From positions 22,540,370 through 22,604,369 of the forward strand of contig CM031864.1 in the NCBI GenBank assembly GCA_018697195.1: a stretch of 64,000 nt of DNA, in the 5' to 3' direction. Below the pieces are notes generated by a model. The model saw only the letters and a program-made list of their open reading frames with translations. It made no database searches and was not told where the DNA came from. How positions within the stretch are numbered: the stretch's first letter is position 1; every line of letters starts with the position of its first letter. The stretch is from Certhia americana (taxonomy: Eukaryota > Chordata > Aves > Passeriformes > Certhiidae). Below, piece by piece: positions 13,579-25,475 of this stretch. The position numbers were made by a program, and so were the translations under genes.

Positions 13579-15288
13579 AAAATGCATCCTATCTGCATCC
13601 TTTCTGCACTGTATCCCGTTTCCGTTCAACAACTCAAAATAACCAGCTTAGTGCTTCAACATGCTGCTTCCTCCTTTCTACTGAGTTGAATATCTATCAA
13701 GTATCTTCCTGGGCTTCCTATCTCTTCCTGTTACAGCCTTGAAAAAAATGTGTTTGCCCTGAATTGATTTTCCTCATCACTTCCTATTTACATCAGTCCA
13801 CTTAGTGCTAAGGCAGGCAAAACATACATAAATGAGTCACGCAGCTGCTAGCCCATAAAAAAAATAGTGTCAGCCAATTGTGTGATGTTTGAAAGCAAGA
13901 TTCTTCATTGTTGTCAGGTGTGGGGTTCCTGTTTGTCCTTTTTATCATGGCTTTGTTTCCCTACTGATACCAGAAAGTTGAAAACAAACTTTTTCTTTTT
14001 TCTGCTGGACTGGTGAAAAGGAAAATATTAATCTCCAGCACAGCAAGGGAGAAGATGTGACAGAAGCAGTAGTGTGGTTTTCCCTGGCTGATAATGAGGC
14101 AAACTTTTTAATGGGGTTCATTTTGTGTTACCGGATTTTGATCACTATGGTTGCAATTGAATATGTTGTGAAGTACTTGTTTAGTATGCTAATGTTTTGT
14201 ATTCCTAAAGCATTTATATTGCTTTTTAATGCTCATCAGGTTAAGTGCAATTACTTTGCACTTCTAATACTTTATAGATGAACTTAATTCCCATTTTGAT
14301 CATATGTTGGCTTTCTCCATAGGAGGGAATGTAAGCTTTGAAATTCCTTTAGTTGTTTGCTCTATAGATAATTTAGTAGGTTAAAGGACACAGATTTCTT
14401 TTGTGTAACTTGAGCGGTCTAAAGTCGGGCATGTGGTATGTCCTCAGCACCTACACTCCCTCTCTAGTCAATGGAGACAGAAGTACCTTCAGTAAATGAA
14501 TTACAGTAATTCAGTCATTCACTAAGATAGGTGGAATGAATCATTGAGACACAGGATTTCTGTCTCTTTAGCAACAGTCAAAAGAATTTGGCTGATAGCT
14601 TGGGTGAAATGTCTGATTCTCAAATTGCTTGAGTGAATCTGGGTGTTAGCAGTCCATTTTTGTATAATTGCAGAATATTTTTCTGTTTCTCAAAAATTTC
14701 CATTTGTTGGTATCCCCTGACGCTATTTCCTGGTACAAATTATTTGATCCATGTTAAAACTACAAATATGAGTGACCACTCAGCCAATTTGGCTCTTTAT
14801 AATTGTTCTTCAGGAGTAATATATATAACTAAATATCTGGGTTTTTTTGTAGCCTGAGCTCAGCCTATGTTACACAAAATCCAGTTGTACATTTCTGGAG
14901 CAGAAATGTGCCTAAAAACCCTCTTGTTGCCAATAGCAGTGCCCATGCTCTGATAAGGACTAGGTTAAGCCCAGCTGAGTTTCAGTGCCTCAATCTGTCC
15001 AGCTTGCAGTTAAAATAAAGCTTTTGATGAGAGATAATTCAAGGCAGAGTTAGATGATGCTTATCCAGAGCACTGTTTTAAACTATGTAGAACAATTTTC
15101 TACATTGCCTGAAAGCAGAATTTCAACCACCATTACCTTTCTGAAGGAATCTGACAAGTTCTTTTATTAGATATCATTAGTTTTCTACAGGTGGGCTTCG
15201 GAAGTCTATGCTTCCTGCATGGCTATTAACTTTTAACTTTATTTTTCCTAGAGCTATCCCTCAGTCATTCTGATTTTGACTCCCTGGC

Positions 15289-15930
15289 ATGACCCTCCTC
15301 CAGGAGCTGGAGATGCAGGGCAAGGCTTGTGCTTCTGGGGCTGCTGGGCTCCTGCTGTCCTCACTGCCAGTGCTTCTCTCAGCCTTCTGGCTGTGGTTCT
15401 TGGCTTTCACCTTCCCTCCCACAGTCTGGGATAAGCTTTGGCAGGGACAGGCAGAGTTCTGCAGCTTGAGAGGTCTGCCTCTGCGCTGCCTCCTCTCCTT
15501 GGAACCTTCTTGGCTGGCACCAGGAGTACGAAGCAGAGCAACTGAAGTCAAAGTCTTCCAGGTGGAGATACAGCACTTTGGAGTACAGTATTTTTTGGGA
15601 CTGGAGGGTCCTCTGCTCACTCTTTCTTGCCCTGGAGAGTGCAATAAAACCTGGGCACTGCCAGAGGATGTCTTGAAAGCAGCTTTTCCTTCAGGAAGCT
15701 CAACCCCCCACTGCCACTTCCTTACTCTGTGGTGGCAGCCTGTACATGGGTTTATCCCTGTCAGAGACTGGTCTCAGGGCTTCTCCTTTTCCTCCACCTC
15801 CCCAATGTGCTGTAAAGTTGAGGATTCCCATTTTTGCTGCTCCCCCTCTACTCTGCACCAAGGTCTTGGTTTAGAGGCTGCCACTCTGCCTTCAGGAGCA
15901 ACACAACTGATTCTAGCCACCAGATTATAG
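15289..15930 (+). other. GC-richer patch with a 213-codon open frame
   Basis: This is the longest open frame in the window, from ATG at 15289 to a stop ending at 15930, in a patch visibly richer in G and C than its flanks. The opposite strand is also open for 127 codons, so low stop density from base composition may explain both. The predicted peptide has a hydrophobic stretch near residues 20-45 (LLLSSLPVLLSAFWLWFLAF) and is rich in S, L, C, P and W, typical of translated noncoding GC-rich DNA. An AATAAA hexamer lies inside it at 15643-15648. I recognise no domain. It could be an old repeat, a noncoding transcript or chance. Confidence 0.2.
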
Positions 15931-16555
15931 TTGTCCTCATTCTGAGACAAACTAGATGGATTTCAGCTTGTTACAGAAGGAGCAGTAGATAATAAATAAC
16001 ATATTTATTTGGAAAGTGCCAGTTTCAAACTGACATTAATAATACAATAAAATTAATGCACAGAGGAATTTTTCCCTGTTAGATCTTCAGAAAACCTTTA
16101 ACACAGGAAGAGAATGAGTGCTGTAGTTCAGCAAGGTGTGGGAGTTGTTGGATGTTATCTGAAGGGCTCTGTGTTTGGAAAGGCAGCCTTGGGTATTTAT
16201 GCTTTGCTCTAGCTTTAATGTTTTGGAAGCTGTGCATTCAAAGGATAAGCAATGAAGGAGGATGGCTATAGAGAGGCTGCCAGGGTTCATCCTTTTAAGT
16301 AATATGAGCCATTTTCTGATATCATGAGAAAGGAGAGGAGTTAAATTCAGGAGGGGTGAAAGGAGTTCTACCCAGTAGGAACTTTCATAGCAAAGGGTAA
16401 GATGAGTTTTGCTCTGAGAAATGATGGCAGGATCCCTCTAGAGAGATAGTGTCGCTTAATGAGACAGGAAGTGAACTGTAATTTGGATTATAGCCTACAA
16501 AGTGTAAGATGAAATAAAAAAGGCAAGGCCTGTACTTTATTCATTCTGATTAGTA

Positions 16556-16573
16556 CCCCCCCCCCCCCCCCCC
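16556..16573. repeat. Poly-C run (18 C)
   Basis: An uninterrupted run of 18 C between TAGTA and TCTGAT. Such a run is uncommon in AT-rich DNA and length-unstable in sequencing. Confidence 0.95.
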
Positions 16574-17050
16574 TCTGATATCCCAGGATCTGTGCACATT
16601 TGAAAGCTTAGGCTCTTTATTCAATATAAGTCAAATACAGAGATGTGACAGATGGGCTATGATTGGTGTTGCTTATTTTATCCATGTGGATTGAAATGTG
16701 TACCACTGTTTAAAGTCCACATTAAGATTTCTGGACTCAGGACTTACTTTTGCTGCATGGGGTATGTATAAATTAAAGCACAATTGGTTCTTTTTGTAGA
16801 TCTTGCTGTGTTGAAGGTGGATTTCCTTTTAATATAGCAAATGTCACCAAAACCACAGAATAATAGGAAATGTTGGCTATGGCCAAGTTATTTCACAATC
16901 AAGCTTTTATTGTGAAAATGATGCTTCCTCTTAAATGAGCTTAATGCTTGTTGCTTCCCAATATAGAATTTAAAGTAATGTATCAGAAAAATAAATTCTC
17001 AGGACATTATTGCTAATTAGGAGATACAGAGAATACATATGTTATATCCA

Positions 17051-17082
17051 ATAATCCAATATATATCCACATATTGGATTAT
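17051..17082. repeat. 12-bp perfect inverted repeat
   Basis: ATAATCCAATAT and ATATTGGATTAT are separated by eight bases. There is no flanking gene or T run to assign a role. Confidence 0.85.
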
Positions 17083-19423
17083 AACTTGGTAAACTTATCT
17101 TTAAAAGGGATCTCTTTGCCCTGTTGTTGTCTGTCTTAGAAATATGTCACCTAGAAAGACACAGAAAAACCAGCACAGACTAACACATCTTCAGTTCTTT
17201 TAAAGCAGTAGAAGTCCAGGTTTCATGGAGTTAAGAAGTTTGCTTTCAATCTTCCCTGGGAACCTGATGCAATTTGTTCCTATTTGAACTTTAAATTCAG
17301 CAGGCACTTTTCCTGAGTGTTGGCATGGTTTATTTTAATTGTAGTAAGAGGTACGTTTAGCTGCTTTTAAAAAAATTTTCGCTGATAGGATGGTAAGGTC
17401 TTTTCTAGCTCTGCATAATAGCAATGTAATGATTCAGTCAGAGAAACAGATGAATTCAATTTTGTATGACAAAAATCCGAAGAAAAATGTTAAGAAAAAT
17501 TTCCACTGGGCCAAATCTTTATACTGTCTTTATTTCATCATCGGATAACAAACAGGTACTTCTCGAAAAAATTGTCTTCGCTATGATTTTTGTTTATTTG
17601 TTTTAAAAAGCCAACAGAGCTAAACCCTGAGAACTAGAGGCCAGTCAGCAGGAGGTCAGAGTGGAAAGCAGAAGTGCAAAGCTGCAACTCATCTAACAAG
17701 AGATGAAATTATGTCCACGTGTTTCTCTAATAAGCTATTTTCATTAATCACTTTCTGGTAGTGTTGTCCATGTAGGGATGTTCTTTCCCAAACACGGATT
17801 GTCATTGTACGTTTGAGTTACTGTCAACATATTTTCTGATCATATTCAGTATGCACCTAGAAGGTTTGCAAGAGAAATATTGTAAACAAGTTTTTAATAA
17901 AAATGACAATTACAGCAAAATGTTTCAACACAGCTCTATCTTTGTTAGTGACACAGTAACAGATGAGACGCAAGCACAGTAATTAACAAAGCAATCAATT
18001 CCAGTGTTATGCAGATTTTCTGCAAAGAAAAAAGAGACTGTTCAGTTCACACATCATGGTTTCTTAGCTTGAAAAATTAGCTCTTTGCTGCCTTATTTCT
18101 TCATGTAGCCTGGTCATTAGGACCCATTTAAGAAAGTCTGGGAATTCATGCTGAGTTTACAATATGACTATATGAAATCAATAACATATCAATAAACAAC
18201 ATTTGTTGTATGAAAGTAAGCTATGACCAATATATTGGTAGGGATAGGCCAAGTTCTAGCTTTCTCTACTGGAATCTGTATCTGACATTCATGATGAGAA
18301 TGAGCCCCATTTCAAAAAATTAAGAAATGGTATACTCATGCCTCTCCAGGGCAGTGGGGGGAGCATTGTGCTGCAGGTTTAGATTTCATATTTAAGTTAT
18401 GGCATGTGCCCTTACAGGCTACAGCTCCTAACCTGCTCCTGGCAGTAGTGCAGCTGCATCCTTCATCCCATGCAGGTCACTATCACTTCAGGACTGGGAT
18501 TTCAACTGGTAGGAGCCATGTGGGCAGGTGGAGTCAAACTCATCAGCACAGTGTCAGAGTCCAGGCAAGGTCACTGCAGCCTCTGAAAGCTGTAAGGGAG
18601 CTTCAGACTCTGGGTGAGGGTAATGTACACAGTATATCCCATGGTATGATACGTTTACAGCATCATGTATGTCCTTGAATATAATTGTTTTAATGAAATG
18701 AAATTGTTTTGATTGCCTAGGTTTGATTTAAAGTCATTTTTCCCATTGCTGGAGCTATTCCTTTTTAAAAACAGACTCAGTAACTAAACTAAACAAATTG
18801 AGAAATAGTTTGGTTATATAAGTATATTACCTCTGAGCCCAAAGTGGTCCTTCTCAGTATGTTAAGTTTAAAAATATTTCTAATCCTAACTTTGTAGAAG
18901 GTGCTCACAAGGGACAAATAGCTTAATATTGACATAGCCTTAAATATATTGAAAATACATAAATCAGAATAATGAGATTCATAAATATGTTAATATTAAT
19001 GGGGAAACCTTTTGGGAAATGTAGTGTAAAATCAAAGAAAAAGATGAACTTGAGATGTAAGCAATGATTCTAGTTAAATGAATAAAAGATTGGATATTTT
19101 GTTCCTCAAGTCAGAAAAAGACATTACATCCTTTTGAAATTTTGCTTATGTCTTTAATACTGTCATAAACAGACCACAAACAGCATTAAGGGAAAACCTA
19201 AAGGTATCTGTAAAAACCTGATAAGAAATTAAAACACTGGAATGATTTGTTTTTCGCATCATGGAAGGAGGAAAGCATCATGAAGCCTTTCTTTCAAAAA
19301 TTCTCTCTAGAATCGATGGGCCAATTCTACACTGAATTTCAAGGCTATAAAACTTTATTAGCAAGAAGAATATGTATATTGTTATTCATTTGTTCACACT
19401 GCAATGGTTAAGGTCCTGTCAGC

Positions 19424-19450
19424 ATTTTCATTAAAAAAAACCCCTATAAT
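19424..19450 (+). repeat. 27-bp A/C-junction motif, copy 1
   Basis: ATTTTCATT, then A8C4, then TATAAT. It has the same length and flanks as the copy at 21018-21044, which has A6C6. Confidence 0.7.
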
Positions 19451-21017
19451 TTAACAGGAAACTCCAACACACATAAAAATACATTCAGGGTGCTTTTGAC
19501 AAAAGGGCTGCTCTAACCAGATTCTCAAAATTAATTCTATTTAGATGTTTTATAGCTTGAAAAGGAGTCATGTTCTTAGAGGTACATACAGTCTCATACC
19601 TTTTGCAAAGTATCACCGATGTCAGCAGCTGCCAAACCAGTGCTTTTTATCTCCCCTTTCCTGGCTGACCCCCACTGTCCATCCACTGTTGCACAAGTTA
19701 AGTCCATACCTCCTGTCCTGCTTCCAGTTACTGTGCCATGTTTGACTTCTCTGCATTATTAACCTTTGTTGGGCTGTGTGATTTTTGTCAAGAAAATTCC
19801 TCCATGGAACTTTGGCTCTGTCCAGGGCATGGGACAGATTCTATATGTAAAAATCCTGTGTTGTCTGGACTGAGCTTCTGATGAAGGCTTCTAGGGCAGC
19901 TGCACTGTCTGTGAATGAGGACCTCGTTCTTCCCCAGGTCAGGGAGCTGAGGGTGATGAACAGATCACTGAGCTTTAATCCCAAAGGGGTGCTTGGCTGG
20001 CAATGTCCCCATTGCAGAGGTCCAGGGGCTGAACCCCATCTTAAACCCTACAGTAAACTCAGCAACTACACTGATGTGGAGGGGCATCTTTGTGATCCCT
20101 TCCTCAAGCAGTTTGACTGAATAATCACATCCTCTACAAAAAGCTGTATTTTGTGTCTTAAGACCAATATGTTTTGATATAGTAAGAAATGTTTTACTGC
20201 TCATGATTTAAACAGATGCTTGTTGTACGTGTGTCTAAGGCAGAGTTGAACTCAGGAGTGTTCAGATAGAGCTAGTTAGCAAAGTAAACTTTGGCTGTTG
20301 AAACTACCACACCTTCATGCTTTAAGCGCAGTCAGTGTGGGGGCATCACACCTCCTGGATATCAGACAAACCCAGGTTCTGCACTGATCACTGGTAAACT
20401 GGGCTTGTCAGGGTGGGAAACAAGATAGTTCAGATGCTTTTATGTTTTCTAACATATCATTAAATCATTAGTGATTGCCTCAAAAATCTGGCTAAGATTG
20501 CAGAAAATCATGGGGCTTTCGGAGCAATAATTAAGTTGAACTTGTTTGTCAAAATTTTCCGGTTCTCTAGTGCTTAGCTGAACTGTCTGCTGTGTAACAG
20601 TGGACACTAGACTGTAAAATACTGTTTGTTCCATTTCTTTCAAGTTCCATCAAAGATAGCTCTCATTCATGTGTAGCTGACTACTGTACATCAGCAATGT
20701 TTTTAAATCTCAAATCAATATCCTGGATGTTTCCAGAGAAATTAATTAGCCTCACTGAGGAGTTGCTTTCCTAGTTTGGAAAAAGCCCCCTTTGCTCCTG
20801 TTGGTATTGACTACACAGTCAACTGGAGAGACACAATGTTTACCCTCCTAAGAGGTCAATTTAACTGCTCCAGGCACTACAGTAAATGTAAGAACACACT
20901 TCTCTGCTGTTTGGTTTATAAGCATCGACCACACACAGACTCTTGGTTGGGTAAAATTGTTTCAAGCTATTGTTTCACTACCCATTTTTATGAATACTTA
21001 CCCTTGATTCTAATGTA

Positions 21018-21044
21018 ATTTTCATTAAAAAACCCCCCTATAAT
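21018..21044 (+). repeat. 27-bp A/C-junction motif, copy 2
   Basis: ATTTTCATT, then A6C6, then TATAAT. It differs from the copy 1.6 kb upstream only by two A-to-C changes at the A/C boundary. Sequence outside the 27 bp does not obviously match. Confidence 0.7.
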
Positions 21045-22119
21045 AATAAACAATAAAAATATAGTAATTTTCTGTTTAGAAATGGTCACTTCCCTAACAG
21101 CTGTATATATAAAAAAATATTTATTTCAAGGGAAGTAGACAGATTTTATCAAAAGGAAGCTCTCTGATTAAATAAGGCATTTAAATACTGAAATTATGAA
21201 ATCCTACAATGTGCATTAGAACATAATTTTTGACTGCAAAAAAAAAGCTTATTAATATAATTTGCATATGTCTCCACAACAGTACTTACATATTTATAGT
21301 ATTTTGTAGTGTAGGAGTGATGAAATATTTGTCCCAGAGCCAGAGCTGCCCTTCACATTTTTATGTATGGTATTTCTGCAGGAACATGCAGCTTTCACCA
21401 TGTAATTTAGAGATGTGAGTTTTTAAAACTACATGAAAAGTATATTTAAGCTGTTTATGCTTACATGGTGCAGATATTTATGAGAAATTGATGACTTCAT
21501 TGTAGACTTTGGACAAGTGTTGCAGTGCTTCCAGAGCTGCACACCTCCCACCCCTTCTTCTCAAGGAAAATGTTTGGAAATTGGGAAATTTTATTTTGGT
21601 ATTTCGTAATAAAATTATTATATTTTATTTATTTCATTTTCTGTTTATTATCACTGAACTTTTCCCTAGAAAAATACCCAGCAAACCCCACAAATGAAAA
21701 CCCCAGCAAGCTTAAGTGGCCTGAAAATGAAAGGATATTTGTTGGGCTGCCCTGCATTGGCTTTTAACCATTGGTCTTAAGGTCTCCAGTTTATAATGTT
21801 AGCATGTCATCAGGAAATTAAACCAGTAGTGAAATTCTCCCCTTATCTAAAACATCCTAGCTCAGTTGAAGTTTACTTCCCAAGAGATAATGTGAACTGT
21901 AGGACCACCGAACCCTTTGTTTCAGCAAATAGTTGAATGTTTTTGTGTGTCTCAGGAGCCGGTGAGACTGTCCTTTAGCTTACTGTTTTGGACACGTTCT
22001 GAGCAGATAGGAGACGTGGATCAAGGGCCCTTGAGCAGAAGAGGAATTCAAACACTGTTTTCTGTGGGGAAGTGCTCTCAGCTCTGGGGTGCTGCTGGCT
22101 AGGAAGAGACTGCTTGCAC

Positions 22120-22139
22120 TTTTTTTTTTTTTTTTTTTT
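22120..22139 (+). repeat. Poly-T run (20 T)
   Basis: A mononucleotide run between GCAC and AGTATT. It could be the tail of a minus-strand retroinsertion, but no element body is recognisable beside it. Confidence 0.9.
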
Positions 22140-24856
22140 AGTATTTTAGTCCTTGGTTATTTTGAGGTAAAACTGTAACTTTGGCAATAACTGAACAGGT
22201 TTTTGCTAAAAACCCACATTTGCTGAATGCTTTATTTGCTGAAAAATCCGTCAACTCTGTGTGAATAATTATGGATTTAAGTGAATTCTCTCTAGGGTGT
22301 GTATCAGATCATTTTAGAGTGCTTAGAGAGTAAAGTTAGAAACCCAGAAAGTGTTCTGCAGTCAGCTTCCTGCATGTCTATTAAAAGTGAGAAGCCCTGT
22401 TGGGTTTTCCTTCCTATGACAGCTTGCCCATAACTCTTTAATCAGTTTTCCATAACTGAAAAGTGTTGTTGCCTTTGTTTATTATAGAGAACTGTGAGTC
22501 TGTTTTCTTCTTGTTATAGCCAACATGAATCACGGTTTATAAACATCCTGTTGGTATTGATGGAATAACTGGGGACTTAATAAGACTTTGATCTTTTCTA
22601 GTAACTCACATATAAGGCATAATGTTGGTACTCTTCAAAGTGTTAACATAAAAAAACCCCCAACCAAATAACAAAAACCCCTCATACAGGAAAAAATCCT
22701 CCGTGAGTATAGGGTGTACACTGAAACATTATTTTATGTGTAGTGTTTCTAAGAATATATCTGAAACCCCCTAACTGGATTGAAGGAATACAAAAACTGA
22801 TTTGATTTCTTTCTGTTATTTTATAAGAATATATTCAGGAATTTGTTGCAAGAGCTATAAGAAGGATGGGCTATTTTGAAATCCAGACTTTTGAAATTAT
22901 TTTTCTTAGTTTTCTTCTGCTTTTTTTTTTTTTTTTCCCATTTCCTATATGCACAATTGCTGACATCAGTTATAGAGATGTTTTTTATATGTATGGCTAT
23001 ATGCATGGTAATATAATTATCCTTTAGCAACGCCCAATTTCTTCTTGTGTCCAAGGCTGGCAAAAAGTGCTGCATGCAAAAACAGAGTTTTAAAATTACA
23101 TAATTGATGATGCAAGTATTCTGAAAATAGAGCATTTGTGAACCAGTCAACAGTTATGAAATAGATTTTAGAAACGTCATTTACAAGGTGAGTTTTTTTG
23201 TTGGGTTTTTTTTTTTTTTTGCAAACTTGACAGTCCTTTAAAGATGACCCTGTGGAGTACAATAGATGGGACAAACAGTGAGAGACAAGTTTCAGATGGC
23301 TTTTGAATAACATCTAAAGCTTCGTGGTGGGCCCTTTGATGTGAGTCCAAGGGGACTGACCACCTGTGTTGCTTTGTGCAGTGATGATTTGTTAATCAGG
23401 AAAACAAGAAATCCAATACGGCCTCAAGTAAACCTTTAAGGAATCAGAGATTAAATTTAGAGTTTTTTCATGATCTTCATCAGATTTTATACAAAATAAA
23501 TAATTTTATCAACACTACTAATTACTTAATTCAGTGATTTTGCATCCAGACTTCCAAGATCTTAGATTTTTCATTGATCTCCTAGAATAAACTGAAACAA
23601 ACAGGTTAGGCTTTTTAAAAGGACAATCAATGTATATGACCAGTTCCTTTCTACAGCTTTACAGATGTGAAGTTTATTCAGGGGTTTTGCACTTCACAAG
23701 TCATTACAGATTATTGAATATTTCTGAAATAGCCACTACTATAGCCAAATCACCCATGGCCTGATTTGTTCCCTAAGAATAAACAAAAGAACTAACCATT
23801 ATTATTTTACAGACATTTAGAAAGATGAAGTAACCTGATATAATAGGATAATAAATGCTGATATCCACACTCTTTCTTATTTCCAAGGATTTCAATACTT
23901 ATCAATGAGGCATTGACAGATATTTTTCAATTTTTATACTGGCTGTAAATCAACCATTCTGCAGCCATCTAAAGTGGTAGTAAATACCACCTCTTTATAA
24001 TTTCCTGAACATAAAAATTATATCTATTACTTCAACTAGGAAGTTAATGTCAAGAGGATATATTGAAGCTTGAATTTCAGTAATAGAGTACTGGATTGGT
24101 GAGCATCATAGTATTTTAAATACTTGTCAGTCATTTTTCCCTTTTCAGAGAGGAATTGCAAAGGGAAAGGAGGAGTTTGTTACAGATAAACCTATAGAAT
24201 ACTGTCTTCTAGAATGTACTTCTTTCTCTACAGAGAGTTCCAACCAATTAGTAATATAGGGTTTCTACAATGATGACATTTTAGCTTGTCATATTTCTTT
24301 CTAGAACACATATCTGAAGGAAAACTCACCATACATGTTTAGGTGTGTTGATTATGAGAAAGTTTCTAGGGAGTACTTAAACTACAGATGTTCTTGGGTG
24401 AAGGGTTGAGTGATTGGGAAATACCAGTTTAGTTCAGGCAAGGATGCAGAGTTTGGTTCATGTCTGTAACAGTGGTATAAAGGAGGTTTAAGGCCACAAA
24501 GTTACATTGATTTGAGTGTTAGGGGGAAAGCAATAGTATCCTCCAGACTTGTTTTACAGATTGCTAAGTCCCCCTGGTGAATTTAAGTTTGAGATGGCTT
24601 TCAGGCCTTCCTCCTTATTCAGGATCTGAACTCAAACCTATTTTGTAGGATGTAGGCAGTTAAGGGATGGGACCAAGAGGTTCTGTTCTGTGGTGTGCTG
24701 AGCATCTGCTGGATGAGAGTGTCCTAAAAATTCCTCCAGCTTCTGAGTCCTCATCATAGAGGCTGGGAGAAGCTGAGAAGCTTGGGGCTGTAGCTGTCCT
24801 AGGCTGGCTCTACGCCCCCAAGCTCTCAGTTTGTCCAGAGCACTTTTAGCTCACAC
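22140..24856. other. Noncoding stretch with T runs
   Basis: T runs lie at 22921-22936 and 23206-23220. A good plus-strand donor-like site (ACAAG|GTGAGT, about 23188) follows no open segment. An open plus-strand segment after an acceptor-like tract at about 24148 has no credible donor. Confidence 0.5.
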
Positions 24857-24949
24857 CTGGGAGTGCACGTCATGGCTCTTTTCAATCCAGACCCTGGAGC
24901 ATTCAAAAACATATGCATGGACAAAGGTGGGAGCCCATGCCAACCAAAC
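24857..24949 (-). other. Candidate internal coding exon (unidentified product)
   Basis: A 93-base minus-strand segment open for 31 codons, phase 0 at both ends. The acceptor is ...ctttacccaaagacacag|GTT and the donor is CCCAG|GTGTGA. The peptide opens VWLAWAPTFVHAYVFECSRV. In-frame alternatives for the acceptor exist further upstream. It joins in phase to 25287-25475 and to 11602-11721. Support is splice-site shape and phase only. Confidence 0.22.
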
Positions 24950-25286
24950 CTGTGTCTTTGGGTAAAGGAATTGCTTGTTAAAGAGCAGCAATCTGCTTAA
25001 GAGGTGGGGTAGAATAAAATGACATAAGCACAAAAGAACAACAATAATAAAATCGCACGGGCAAAGTTCTCTTACTACTGTGTGCTGCAAGTTTTATTTT
25101 GTAGGGTTCATTCTTTTCTCAAAGTGTGCCTTTGTGATACAATTCCATGTTAAGGATCTTCTGTCATCCAGATAAATGTGTTTCTACCTAAATGCTACTT
25201 CAAGCTCACAAATTCCACTTAGGAATTGTTTAGTTCTGTTTAGTAAATCTTTTCAAGTGAAGTGTTGCTGGTTTTGCCTTGCTTAC

Positions 25287-25475
25287 TTTAAATCCACCGT
25301 TGGGATTAGTTAGGTTATTTACTCTTAATAATGGAAATAAGTCAAAGGGGAAATGCTTTTCACACTGAGCAGGCACCATGTTCTTCTGGAATGAGCATTC
25401 TTTTCCTTTGTTTTTGAAACAATCTTTTGATTTCTTTGGTTTTCCTTTCATGATGTTTAGGAGAAAAGGAAACTG
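25287..25475 (-). other. Candidate internal coding exon (unidentified product)
   Basis: A 189-base minus-strand segment open for 63 codons. The acceptor is ...catcctatattcaacag|CAG and the donor is TTTAAA|GTAAGC, both phase 0. The peptide starts QQFPFLLNIMKGKPKKSK if the preceding codon is included and ends in NPNGGFK. It is basic and cysteine-containing. It would be the first of the four candidates that chain in phase to the stop at 9662. Confidence 0.22.

Larger units (their letters stand above)
11722..15260. other. Noncoding stretch
   Basis: No gene seen. It contains a CTCF-like motif at 11923-11936, a small perfect hairpin at 12612-12630, a 12-bp palindrome with a CACGTG E-box at 13492-13503, and an RFX-like motif at 13566-13578. 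Confidence 0.5.
15951..22119. other. Noncoding stretch
   Basis: No gene seen. It holds a poly-C run (16556-16573), a 12-bp inverted repeat (17051-17082) and two near-identical 27-bp motifs (19424-19450, 21018-21044). The minus-strand frame at 20449-20643 has some coding-like composition, but no usable donor follows and its acceptor is weak. Confidence 0.5.

Noticed and set aside
20449..20643. Minus-strand frame of 64 codons as a coding exon
   Set aside because: Composition is acceptable, but no in-phase donor follows and no strong acceptor precedes it.
24149..24260. Plus-strand open segment after an acceptor-like tract
   Set aside because: Open for about 36 codons, but the only GT nearby is a poor donor and a stop follows directly.
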